This document shows, in pieces, positions 53,473 to 61,777 of a stretch of 64,000 nucleotides of DNA. The notes under the pieces were generated by a model. It was not told the DNA's origin. It did not search any database and saw only the letters and a list, made by a program, of their open reading frames with translations. This stretch comes from Cyanobacteria bacterium TGS_CYA1 (GTDB lineage: Bacteria > Cyanobacteriota > Vampirovibrionia > Obscuribacterales > Obscuribacteraceae). Where the stretch lies: contig JAHCIQ010000007.1 of assembly GCA_026129135.1 (NCBI GenBank), forward strand, positions 1-64,000, written 5' to 3'. The first letter of the stretch is position 1; each line of letters opens with the position of its first letter. The position numbers and the translations under genes are program-made.

Positions 53473-55844
53473 AAATTCTCGTCGCTCTAGTCTCGGCGCT
53501 GGCAATATCGGCACAACCGATTCTTCATGCCGGTTCAATAGGACTTGCTCAGGAGCAACCAGAGCTGCAATTAGACGAAGTGATGGTCAAAGCCTTGAAC
53601 GCATATGGCGGTGCTGCGGCACTCGAGCGCGTTGAAAATTCTTCTGTCACGTATGGCAAATTCTACCCTGCCCGAGCCGGTGCTGCAAACAGCGAAAAAC
53701 ACAACGAAGAAGACGCGCTTCAATACAGAAAGTTCAGACAATCGAGCAAATGGCGAGTCGATCTCGATGGTGGCTCTGGTGATGCTTCTTCCAAACGTGT
53801 ACTTGCTTATAACGGCTATAGCGGCTGGCGTTTGAACGACAATCAAGCTCAGGATATGCAAGCTTCGCGCCTTACGGCTCTAAACGACGACAACGAAAGA
53901 CAGCCAACAATCATATGTCACTGGAAACAAGCCGGATATGATTTCACTCTTGACGGCCGCACTTCCTTTCGTCAAATTCCAGTTTTCGCCATCAAACTCT
54001 CTTACGGCAAAGAAGGCAGAGAACGCCCAACTACCTTATTTTTAGACCAACGCAATTTTTTGATTGTAGGAATAACTTATGATTCAAGCGCTACAGAATC
54101 TGTAAGCACCGAATATTCTGAATACAGACCAGTGGCAGGAACAATTCTGCCTTTTCAACAAACCAAATATATCAACCAGAAACCAGCATCAGACCTCATA
54201 GTGAATAACATCACCGTGGGAGAAACAATCGACGAAGCATTGTTCGACCGTCCACAAGTGGCTGGGGCTCTGCGTCTCGACCGCGATATAACTGTAAAAT
54301 TCGACTACGCTCAAAAAGAAATACTGGTCAAATGTCGCATCGACAACGGTAGCGAAGACCTCTGGTTCCTATTCGATACTGGCGCAAGCGACACCATTGT
54401 AGACCGACGGACTGCTGCAGATTATTACTTGTTCAAAGATGGCAAAGCGCAGATGCTCTCGGCATCGGGTTCTGTAAATGTAGAAAACAGTGCTATAAAA
54501 AGATTCGAGATTGGATCTTTGATTTTGAACAATGTAGATGCCCGCATTCACTCGCTTGCAGGTCAATCACAACAGCTGGGCAGACCGCTTGCTGGAATCA
54601 TCGGCACAAACGTGATCGAAAAATTCGTCACTAAAATAGACTACGGCAAATGCACTCTTACTTTCATTGATTCAGACAAATTCAAAGCCCCAGCCAATGC
54701 AGCTGTTATTCCATTGACCGAGCACAACATTCCTGTCGTGAGAGCCAAACTCAATGGCATTATCGACCAACCTATGCTTGCAGACACCGGTGCGGCTTTC
54801 AACAATCTGCCCTCTGCAGTAGCAAAGAAATTACTTGCAGCCACGGGACAGGACAAAGAAAAACCAAGCCACATGACCGAAGGCACCGGGCTTGATGGCA
54901 AGCCTATCAAGCTGGCAAATATGACTGTAAAAAAGGTCGGACTTCAAACTCAAACTTTGAGCAATGTTCCCTTCACCTATATATATGATGCCAACGCCAA
55001 AGCAAATTCAAATAACGAACGCATCGAAAAACAAGGTGGCTTCTTCCGCAGCACTGGACTAGGAATTTTAGGAAATCCTTTTTTCCAGAATTACATCACT
55101 TATGTAGACTACAAGTTTCAGCGTATTCTCCTTGAGCCAAATCCAATCGTTCGCATTCGCGAGCAGATAAATGCTCAAGTAGATATCGGCGACAAAAAAC
55201 TTTTGATTTATCGCGATTACAGACTGGCAGAAGCTGCTTATCAAAAGGCGATGGGTATCGCCACCGCAAATAAAGACCAGCGTTCAGAAGCGATGCTCTG
55301 GGGAAGACTTGCCAATGCCCGACGATTGATGGCAAAAGAATTAAGCCGACCCGAACACGCAAAAATTGCTTATGCCAATTTTGTCAAAGCGCAAGAACTG
55401 GCAAAAGAAGTGGGTGCCAAAGATGTTGAAGGAAGAATACTTTCAGATTGGAGTTTGCTCTATAGCGACAACGGTCAACCTAATGAAGCAAATAGAACTA
55501 TAAACTCAGCACTTTTGTTGGCGCCGCAAGACGCGCAGGTGAACGTAAACTATGCCGTGCACCAGTATCGAAATAATCAGTTTGCAGGAATGCAAAAATA
55601 CATCGAAAAAGCGCTATTCCTCGAGCCTTCCAACTGGCAGGGATTGTGGTATCAGTTCAAGTTACAAGAAAAATTCCTCGATTATCCTCGTGCTGTAAAA
55701 ACGCTCAAAGAAATCATCAAATACTATCCTTGGTCTACTCTTGCCACAAAAAAACTGGCTGAAATAGAAGAGACCATGAAACCAAATGCGAGCCTGACAC
55801 CAAAGTCTGGCGCGGGCACGGCCACACCTGTTCCAGGCAACTAA
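53469..55844 (+). CDS. exported double aspartyl-protease-motif protein with TPR domain
   Basis: A 791-residue protein with a signal peptide at the start (VKILVALVSALAIS read as M, cleavage near HAGS). Residues about 35-265 are beta-rich and resemble a LolA-like lipoprotein-binding fold. Two retropepsin-like halves follow: WFLFDTGASDTIV (DTGA 303-306) paired with GIIGTNVIEKF, then MLADTGAAFNNL (DTGA 439-442) paired with GILGNPFFQNY. C-terminal residues about 590-780 form TPR-like helices. GTG 53469 is chosen because it begins the signal peptide and overlaps the kdsA stop (GTGA). The longer frame from 53379 would overlap kdsA by 94 nt. The substrate is unknown. Confidence 0.78.
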   Translation: MKILVALVSALAISAQPILHAGSIGLAQEQPELQLDEVMVKALNAYGGAAALERVENSSVTYGKFYPARAGAANSEKHNEEDALQYRKFRQSSKWRVDLDGGSGDASSKRVLAYNGYSGWRLNDNQAQDMQASRLTALNDDNERQPTIICHWKQAGYDFTLDGRTSFRQIPVFAIKLSYGKEGRERPTTLFLDQRNFLIVGITYDSSATESVSTEYSEYRPVAGTILPFQQTKYINQKPASDLIVNNITVGETIDEALFDRPQVAGALRLDRDITVKFDYAQKEILVKCRIDNGSEDLWFLFDTGASDTIVDRRTAADYYLFKDGKAQMLSASGSVNVENSAIKRFEIGSLILNNVDARIHSLAGQSQQLGRPLAGIIGTNVIEKFVTKIDYGKCTLTFIDSDKFKAPANAAVIPLTEHNIPVVRAKLNGIIDQPMLADTGAAFNNLPSAVAKKLLAATGQDKEKPSHMTEGTGLDGKPIKLANMTVKKVGLQTQTLSNVPFTYIYDANAKANSNNERIEKQGGFFRSTGLGILGNPFFQNYITYVDYKFQRILLEPNPIVRIREQINAQVDIGDKKLLIYRDYRLAEAAYQKAMGIATANKDQRSEAMLWGRLANARRLMAKELSRPEHAKIAYANFVKAQELAKEVGAKDVEGRILSDWSLLYSDNGQPNEANRTINSALLLAPQDAQVNVNYAVHQYRNNQFAGMQKYIEKALFLEPSNWQGLWYQFKLQEKFLDYPRAVKTLKEIIKYYPWSTLATKKLAEIEETMKPNASLTPKSGAGTATPVPGN

Positions 55845-55926
55845 AAAAACGTGCACTATTCTCTCTATAGTTGCGGGGTCTCTTATTTGTTACTGCTTTG
55901 AAAAAAGGAAAGTTGCACCCTTCGTG

Positions 55927-57512
55927 TTGCCTCAAAATAGAATCGTACTCTAACCAAACCGTTGCCTCATATATTTTCGTACCGGCGAAAATGTGTGAGT
56001 GTTAGATTGCGAGCTTGATCAATTTATATTTACCCCAACCACATCGCTGAATAAAGCCTTCATCTCTAAGTCGACAAAGTAAGACATCTGTCGAGTGGCG
56101 GTCTTGTCCTTCCTGAAGTAAATCTCTGCATGTAAACACAGTGCCGAGATCCAGCATGGATATTGCTTTTCTGGTTTCTGTCATGGTGGTTTTTACTTTG
56201 CTTTGTCTTACGCTTTCTCGCGCCAGAAGTTTTTGAACAGCGTTTCGTTGCATCTGAATGACAGCTGAAACTGGGTTTGGAACGGGGATTTTCATTTTTT
56301 CCAACTCCTCGCGTTTGCTTACGATCTCCTCATGCAGTGCGCGCATATTTAGATTGTTTCGCATCTGTATCAGCTTTGACTTCACAGATTTATCAATTGA
56401 AGGACTCTCTAAAACGCGCTGATATGGCGTTTTTGCCTTATCATGGCGTTTGTATGTTTTTGAACCTTCTCTTTTTTTCTCCAGAAGTTTTTGACACGGT
56501 TGAAAGTAGTTCGCATAGAGGTAAAGTGCCTTATACAGCTCTTGTAGAAGGCGCAATGCTTTCTTGCCTTCGAATCTTCCTCTGCCTACATTTTTTCGAA
56601 TAACAGATCCATTTTTTTCCTCGATCCAGGCTTGATCGTTCTTCTTATACTCTCGGGACCTAGTGTAAGTAATGTTTTCCTTGATGCACCACTCGATCAT
56701 GTCTTCATTTAAAAATTCCCTTCCGTTGTCAAAATCTAGACCCAGGATGGGGAAAGGGCAAATTTCTTTGGCTTGTTCTAATGCGTGAAGGACTTCAAAT
56801 GCCCCTTTTCTTGGTATTGCAAGAGGAATCACCCAGCAGGTAGCAATGTCGGTCATATTCAAGGTACTTAGATGTCCTCTAGAAACATCGACACTGGAAT
56901 GAGATACAGTGTCAATCTCGAAAAAACCTGGCAAAGCGTCGCTCCATTCAGTAAAGGTGCGAATGGGAACCTTGTTTTTCACTAATGGTCCGCTTTTAGT
57001 ATGGCTAATGCTTCTTTGGCAACGCTGACGTTCTTTTTTCAACGATCGATCAATCGTGGCGGCGCTCACAGAGAGTATTTCAGCCTTAGCCGCGGCAGAG
57101 ATCTTCAAATACCCATGAGTCTCCAGGTTTTCACAAATCTCTTCAATGAAGGGTGCAAGGCGCTTTCCGCACAGTTGATTTGAGACATGCCAAATTTGAA
57201 TTAGCGCCTCTTGAGCCTCGGTACCCAGACATTTTTTTCGCCCTTTTTCCCTTGGGATGGATTTCTTTTGATTATTGTTTAAAAGAGTAATCGCGTGCTT
57301 GCGGGAGTAACCTGTGGTTTGGATCAGGCTTTCCAAGATCTCGATACGCTCCTTCTTTCTAGCGAGACGGTATCGGGTTCTTAGAGCCTCAAGTAGCTCC
57401 TTGCGAGAATTTGTTGTCATTTGTAGCCTCATCTTTCCCTCGCTCCGGTAACCGAGGGTTTGATTTTATTTGAGGCAACGATTTTTCCAGGGTACGATTT
57501 TCAATGAGGCAA
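55927..57512. mobile_element. insertion sequence with repeated TTGCCTCA ends
   Basis: A 1.6-kb element carrying one transposase gene. The left end has TTGCCTCA at 55927-55934 and 55962-55969 with AATCGTACTCT between. The right end is the inverted equivalent: TGAGGCAA at 57471-57478 and 57505-57512 with AGGGTACGATT between. The terminal inverted repeats thus span about 43 bp and are imperfect. TG flanks both ends, so a 2-bp target duplication is possible but unproven. Confidence 0.85.
56002..57420 (-). CDS. DDE (rve-type) transposase
   Basis: A 472-residue transposase. The N-terminal helix-turn-helix (TTGYSRKHAITLL) is followed by an integrase-core domain with FFEIDTVSHSS (first Asp), LGLDFDNGREFL (second Asp) and WIEEKNGSVIRK (Glu, about 35 residues on), so the catalytic triad is intact. 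The C-terminal region is basic and probably binds the ends. The IS family cannot be named with certainty. ATG 57420 has GAGG 6 nt upstream; an ATG at 57432 is also possible. No frameshift or truncation is seen. Confidence 0.9.
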   Translation of the reverse strand: MTTNSRKELLEALRTRYRLARKKERIEILESLIQTTGYSRKHAITLLNNNQKKSIPREKGRKKCLGTEAQEALIQIWHVSNQLCGKRLAPFIEEICENLETHGYLKISAAAKAEILSVSAATIDRSLKKERQRCQRSISHTKSGPLVKNKVPIRTFTEWSDALPGFFEIDTVSHSSVDVSRGHLSTLNMTDIATCWVIPLAIPRKGAFEVLHALEQAKEICPFPILGLDFDNGREFLNEDMIEWCIKENITYTRSREYKKNDQAWIEEKNGSVIRKNVGRGRFEGKKALRLLQELYKALYLYANYFQPCQKLLEKKREGSKTYKRHDKAKTPYQRVLESPSIDKSVKSKLIQMRNNLNMRALHEEIVSKREELEKMKIPVPNPVSAVIQMQRNAVQKLLARESVRQSKVKTTMTETRKAISMLDLGTVFTCRDLLQEGQDRHSTDVLLCRLRDEGFIQRCGWGKYKLIKLAI

Positions 57513-57561
57513 TGCGCCCTTTATCTCACGACGAAGTGAGATAAGTAGCGCATTATTCCTT
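57511..57561 (+). terminator. long hairpin at the right edge of the IS
   Basis: AATGCGC (57511-57517) pairs with GCGCATT (57548-57554) and TTATCTCAC (57521-57529) with GTGAGATAA (57536-57544). This gives 16 bp around loop GACGAA with a 3x3 internal bulge, and ATTCCTTTTT follows. It looks like a plus-strand terminator, possibly that of the aspartyl-protease gene before the IS separated them. The first two bases belong to the IS end. Confidence 0.6.
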
Positions 57562-57618
57562 TTTGTAGATTTGAGCGAAAAAAGATACCGGGGAATTGTT
57601 GTTAGTTTTTCGACTCTT

Positions 57619-57987
57619 TTATTTTCCAAGATCCTTTTTTAGTCGAGCCAGTTCGTCATCCACTTCTGCTTCGCGTTGTTTGTATTCTTCGTCTTTAATA
57701 CGCTGACGTTCGGCTTCTCTTTTCGCTTCTTCTTTGGCAAGGCGCTCGGATTCAGCACGTTTCAATTTTTCGTCTTCTTCATCTTTGAACAATGAAAGAC
57801 ATTCACCACACTGCATGACCTTTTCCTGACTGCCAAAGAGAGTCACCACGCCATAGAGCTTGACGCCTTTGTCCACTTCGCACTGATAAAAGGTTGCTGT
57901 TTTTTGGCAGGCAGAGCATTTATGTGTTTCTCTGCGTCCATCGCAAAGACGGTTCACTTTATTCTTGGTAGACCAGAAAATGAGCAT
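57619..57987 (-). CDS. zinc-ribbon and coiled-coil protein
   Basis: A 122-residue protein. C24/C27 and C60/C63 (HKCSACQ, MQCGECL) form a four-cysteine zinc ribbon. The rest (about 66-122) is a highly charged Glu/Lys/Arg helix. No enzymatic motif is present. The function is unknown; a small nucleic-acid- or protein-binding factor is possible. The gene stands alone between the IS and the ECF sigma operon. Confidence 0.65.
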   Translation of the reverse strand: MLIFWSTKNKVNRLCDGRRETHKCSACQKTATFYQCEVDKGVKLYGVVTLFGSQEKVMQCGECLSLFKDEEDEKLKRAESERLAKEEAKREAERQRIKDEEYKQREAEVDDELARLKKDLGK

Positions 57988-58120
57988 GTTAGTTCTATAC
58001 CCTTTTCAAAATGGATGTGGAATAACACAGAGCTAAAGTAAGCAGGGTGCGGCAAAATCGGATAGTGTGGAAAGGTTCGCTGCCCAAGAATAATATGAGA
58101 TATATTTAATACGGGATTTT

Positions 58121-58146
58121 TGAACCTTTTCGCCGCTTATATCGTT
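58121..58146 (+). promoter_or_regulatory. ECF-type promoter of the sigma/anti-sigma/Spy operon
   Basis: TGAACC (58121-58126), a 16-nt spacer and CGTT (58143-58146) match the (G/T)GAAC...CGT architecture of ECF sigma-factor promoters, so the sigma factor may control its own operon. A hairpin with GCCGA/TCGGC arms (58161-58165 and 58177-58181) follows just before the ribosome-binding site. Confidence 0.6.
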
Positions 58147-58193
58147 AATAAGAGTGTAAGGCCGATTTCAAAAAGGTCGGCTTGGAGAAAAAA

Positions 58194-58859
58194 GTGGATA
58201 TCAGCGACGAAGCGCTTGTCGAAAAATATCGGCAGACCAAGGACTTCAAAGACTTTGGAGCCCTTTCGCGCCGATATCAATCCAGACTATTCAATGCGGC
58301 TCATCGCATCATGGGCAGTCCGGAGGAGGCGGAAGAAGTGGTTCAAGACACTCTATTAAAAGCACATTCAAGTCTGAATCAATTCAAGAAACAGTCTTCA
58401 TTTGCATCCTGGATTTTTGCCATAGCCAACAATATTTGTATGGACCGGCTGCGTGTACGCAAACGCAGGTCGGTAATGAAGATTTTCTCTTTCAACTCAA
58501 AACCTCTCTACGACCAGGAAGAAGACGCTTCCCATTTCGATGGTATCGGACAGATTGCTGACTCCAGTCTCAATCCGTTGCAAGAACTCGATATTGAAGA
58601 AGAAGGTCAAATGGTCTTAAAGGCTCTCAGAGAATTGCCTGAAGTACAGCGAACAGTGCTCGTTCTGCACGATATAGAAGGCTTTGTTTATCAGGACATA
58701 GCTCAAATTACAGATGCAAGCATCGGTACCGTGCGCTCACGATTGCATTATGGTCGCCTAAAATTGAGAGAACTTTTAAATCCTTATTTTTCATCAAATT
58801 CAACAAAACGTTCAAGCAAAACCGGCTCTGTGCCAGGAGATCGACATGTCACTCAATAA
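58194..58859 (+). CDS. ECF-subfamily RNA polymerase sigma factor
   Basis: A 221-residue sigma-70 factor of the ECF group. Region 2 (about 20-90) includes YQSRLFNAAHRIMG, AEEVVQDTLLKAH and ASWIFAIANNICMDRLR. Region 4 (about 145-205) includes LPEVQRTVLVLHDIEGF and YQDIAQITDASIGTVRSRL. Between them is a longer-than-usual linker. GTG 58194 has GGAG 6 nt upstream (58184-58187), better than an upstream in-frame TTG at 58182. It overlaps the anti-sigma gene by 14 nt. Confidence 0.93.
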   Translation: MDISDEALVEKYRQTKDFKDFGALSRRYQSRLFNAAHRIMGSPEEAEEVVQDTLLKAHSSLNQFKKQSSFASWIFAIANNICMDRLRVRKRRSVMKIFSFNSKPLYDQEEDASHFDGIGQIADSSLNPLQELDIEEEGQMVLKALRELPEVQRTVLVLHDIEGFVYQDIAQITDASIGTVRSRLHYGRLKLRELLNPYFSSNSTKRSSKTGSVPGDRHVTQ

Positions 58860-59523
58860 CGACTGTGCAAAAATACAGGAATCGCTCAGTGCTTATATCG
58901 ACAACGAAGATGTCGACAAGGCTTTTGTCGAGAGCCATTTGAGTACATGCAATCATTGCAACGACGTTCTGCAAAAATTGAACGACGCCAAAAATTTACT
59001 GGTCAATCTTCCTCCAAGCATTCCGCAAAGAGATTTCACAAGCGATCTCGAAAAGAAACTTGGCGCAAATGGTGGCAACGTTATTCAGAGCAGATTCTCC
59101 AAAACTGCTTTGGCTGCCATTTTTATCGCCCTTACTGGCATCATTGGATTCTACGCCATATCCAATTCGCCGCAAAGCGTAGTCAATAATACAGTCGCTA
59201 ACGTACCTGAAAATACGAGCAAGCCAGTCCAACAAATCCAAAAACCAGAAGATAAAATAGCAACACAACCTTTGGTTAAAGTGGTGAAAGAGCCCATAAC
59301 ACAAAAGCCCACATCAAAAAAGGAAAAGGAAGTAACTGTGCAGATAGCCAGTACACAAAATCCAAAACCTGCACCGCTTCAAACTGCTATACAAGTGCAA
59401 ACTCAAAGCGAGGCACCGGTGAATATAGCCTTGAATACAGGCGATCTGGCAAGCGAAAATGGTTTGTTTGACGATATGGGATTTGGAAGCGACGAGGACG
59501 GACTTTATGCAATCAAACTCTAA
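58846..59523 (+). CDS. membrane zinc-finger anti-sigma factor (ZAS-like)
   Basis: A 225-residue protein. The N-terminal cytoplasmic zinc-binding anti-sigma motif is H31-x3-C35-x2-C38 (SHLSTCNHC). A single transmembrane helix (about 87-106) is followed by a long extracytoplasmic, Lys/Pro/Gln-rich, low-complexity tail. It should hold the ECF sigma factor inactive until a signal at the envelope releases it. It overlaps the sigma gene by 14 nt and the Spy-like gene by 17 nt. Confidence 0.85.
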   Translation: MSLNNDCAKIQESLSAYIDNEDVDKAFVESHLSTCNHCNDVLQKLNDAKNLLVNLPPSIPQRDFTSDLEKKLGANGGNVIQSRFSKTALAAIFIALTGIIGFYAISNSPQSVVNNTVANVPENTSKPVQQIQKPEDKIATQPLVKVVKEPITQKPTSKKEKEVTVQIASTQNPKPAPLQTAIQVQTQSEAPVNIALNTGDLASENGLFDDMGFGSDEDGLYAIKL

Positions 59524-60271
59524 GAAAAGAAAATCATCGCCGCATAAATTGCTAACTCTCGCATTTTGTCTTGCCCTTGGCGTTAGTCAACAGGTTTTTG
59601 CGCAACCAGTCGAAGATCCAAGTGGGGCTTTTGATGGCGGTGGAGAGCCGCAGAATAATATGAGAGGCGGTCAGAGATGGCGTCAGAAGATGATGAATAT
59701 GCCTCCTGAAAAACGTGAATTATTCATGCAACGTCTTCGCGAACGTCGACAAGGACAAGAATTTCCCGCTCAGCAATTTATGCAAGAATTGCCTGGGGGA
59801 CAAGGCGCTCCTGGCGGACCTGGAATTGGTAATTTTCAAGGCCGAGAGCAATTCGCCAATCAAAGAGGGGGCATGAGAAAGCGCCCTGGAGGCGGCGGAC
59901 GACAAGGATTTGGATTTGGTGGAAGAGCGCTCGATTTATCACAACTCAATCTCACTGAAAAACAGAAGAGCGACATTCTTACAATGCGAGCAAAACACTC
60001 GGAGCAGGCCAAATCGATTCAGAAAAATCTGCGCGGCAAACGAATGGAACTGCGCAACATGTTGTTCAGCCCGGATCTAAATCGCAAAGCACTTCAAGAA
60101 AAACGAAATGAATTGCGCGGATTGCAAAATCAAATTGACGACATAATGATCGACGATTTCCTTGGAGTTCGTTCGGTATTGAATGAAGATCAAATAAAGA
60201 GACTGGCCGAGACCAATTTGCCTAATCAAAAACGCAAAACATCAGCCGAAATTCAACCTAAGAGCGAATAG
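59507..60271 (+). CDS. Spy/CpxP-like periplasmic protein
   Basis: A 254-residue secreted protein. The signal peptide (HKLLTLAFCLALGVSQQVFAQ) is followed by Gly/Arg/Gln/Met-rich low-complexity segments and then a helical C-terminal region (about 145-235). That region (LDLSQLNLTEKQKSDILTMR, MELRNMLFSPDLNRKALQEK) resembles the LTxxQ helices of Spy/CpxP-type chaperones and metal-resistance sensors. ATG 59507 follows GAGG by 9 nt. It is the third gene of the ECF operon and a plausible periplasmic sensor or chaperone for it. Confidence 0.75.
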   Translation: MQSNSKKRKSSPHKLLTLAFCLALGVSQQVFAQPVEDPSGAFDGGGEPQNNMRGGQRWRQKMMNMPPEKRELFMQRLRERRQGQEFPAQQFMQELPGGQGAPGGPGIGNFQGREQFANQRGGMRKRPGGGGRQGFGFGGRALDLSQLNLTEKQKSDILTMRAKHSEQAKSIQKNLRGKRMELRNMLFSPDLNRKALQEKRNELRGLQNQIDDIMIDDFLGVRSVLNEDQIKRLAETNLPNQKRKTSAEIQPKSE

Positions 60272-60272
60272 A

Positions 60273-61658
60273 CTACTCGTCTTTATTTTCCTTAGGCTGG
60301 GCTTTGCCCTTGTTCTTTTTCTTGACTGAAGCCCACTCCAGAATGAATTCTGGATCTTCTGAATTTGCCGGAGCTTCACCGGCTTGTTCGACAGGCGCAG
60401 CCTTCGATTTGCGTTTAGGTTCTTCCTGAACTCTCGCCTTGGTTTCAAGACGTGCTTGAGGTTGCATCATACTAGGATACATCGAGCCTGGATATGTCGG
60501 TATCATTGGTGGTGGCGGCGGAACCAGACCACCTTTCTTGCCTTTCTTACCAACTGGTGGCATTTGCACCGGCATCGCTGGCATCATCATCGACATGTCC
60601 ATTCCACCCATAGGAGCCATTTGTTGTGGCTGAGCACGTTCAACATGTTTTGCCGGAGCGGCTTTAGCAACTTTAGCCGGCTTAGCGGCTGCCACTACTG
60701 GTGGTTGCGCCTTAGGCTTGGGCTTTTCTTTCTTGGGTGGCTTAGTCGCTGGTTTTGGAGGAGCCTTTGCTGTCACTACAGGCGGCGGCGTTTTCTTCTC
60801 TTCGACCTTTTTGGGTTGCTGAAAAACTCGTGATTTGAGACTCAATGCCGATTGCACCGGATTTTCTTTCATGTCCTCTTTTTGTGGTGGAGGAGTTTCG
60901 ACTTTCACAGGTGGTGGCGAAACTGGTTCTTTTGCTTTTGGTTCAGGCGGTTTTTCAGAAACGGGCGCTGCAAACCTGGACAGTCCTTCGGTCATTGAAG
61001 ATTTATGCGGCTGGCTATTTTGATGAGCTGCTACTTTGCCAGATTTTGCAGAACTTGCCTGGCTATGAGCGGGCTGCGTTTTTGGTTCTTGCAGTTTGTG
61101 CAAATAGTAAGAACCGCTCACTGAAGCCATTGCAAGCATCTGTTCTTTTTGGGGATTACCTTCTTCTCTGCGCGCTTTCCTCGATTCTTTGATCATCCAT
61201 TTGACTACGGCAGCCTGTACTTCAGGCGACTTTGGATGCGCTTTCTGAGCGGCATCGAGCTGAACACGCGCGTCCTCTTCTTTGCCTGTGAGCATATCAA
61301 GCTCGACTAATTTTAAGCGCGCTTGCAAACTATTAGGTTTTTTCTCGACCGCCAAAGGCAAATAGTGGGAGGCTACTGTAAATTTGCTCAACTCGAGCGA
61401 AATGGTACCAAGCTCGAAATACAAATCAGCTAGAAACGGCGAATTGGGACCGTGCGATTTCTGAGTCTGGTCTATTGCTTGCTCGTAATAAACTTTCGCT
61501 TTGTCATAATTGCCTTGCAGATAAGACTCAAACGCTGACTGTCTGAGGCTTTTGGGATCGCTTAACGAAATAGGCTTGTCTAATGCCATTGCCGGAAGTC
61601 CGGAAATGACCATCAAATTCATCATGATGGCAGACAAGAGCCGCTTGAACAGCATCAA
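60273..61658 (-). CDS. secreted TPR and Pro/Lys-rich protein
   Basis: A 461-residue protein. A signal peptide (FKRLLSAIMMNLMVISGLPAMALDKP) is followed by TPR-like repeats (about 35-165, including SYLQGNYDKAKVYYEQAID). The remainder is Pro/Lys/Ala/Met-rich and disordered, with PPPMIP motifs, and is charged at the end (KNKGKAQPKENKDE). It may be an envelope scaffold. The stop codon is 1 bp from the stop of the convergent Spy-like gene. Confidence 0.7.
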   Translation of the reverse strand: MMLFKRLLSAIMMNLMVISGLPAMALDKPISLSDPKSLRQSAFESYLQGNYDKAKVYYEQAIDQTQKSHGPNSPFLADLYFELGTISLELSKFTVASHYLPLAVEKKPNSLQARLKLVELDMLTGKEEDARVQLDAAQKAHPKSPEVQAAVVKWMIKESRKARREEGNPQKEQMLAMASVSGSYYLHKLQEPKTQPAHSQASSAKSGKVAAHQNSQPHKSSMTEGLSRFAAPVSEKPPEPKAKEPVSPPPVKVETPPPQKEDMKENPVQSALSLKSRVFQQPKKVEEKKTPPPVVTAKAPPKPATKPPKKEKPKPKAQPPVVAAAKPAKVAKAAPAKHVERAQPQQMAPMGGMDMSMMMPAMPVQMPPVGKKGKKGGLVPPPPPMIPTYPGSMYPSMMQPQARLETKARVQEEPKRKSKAAPVEQAGEAPANSEDPEFILEWASVKKKNKGKAQPKENKDE

Positions 61659-61720
61659 AAGTCTCGCTTACTAAGGGAATGTGAGTTGCTTCTCATATTT
61701 TAAGCTCAAATTGCTCAAAA

Positions 61721-61750
61721 TGCACATAAATAACTAAAAAAGTCTAGAAT
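61721..61750 (+). promoter_or_regulatory. possible promoter for the PxpA homologue
   Basis: TGCACA (61721-61726) and TAGAAT (61745-61750) with an 18-nt spacer. Transcription near 61757 would exclude an ATG at 61751 and supports ATG 61778, which has AGAGG 7 nt upstream. Confidence 0.4.
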
Positions 61751-61777
61751 ATGTTTTTCCCCGCTAGAGGCAAATCA

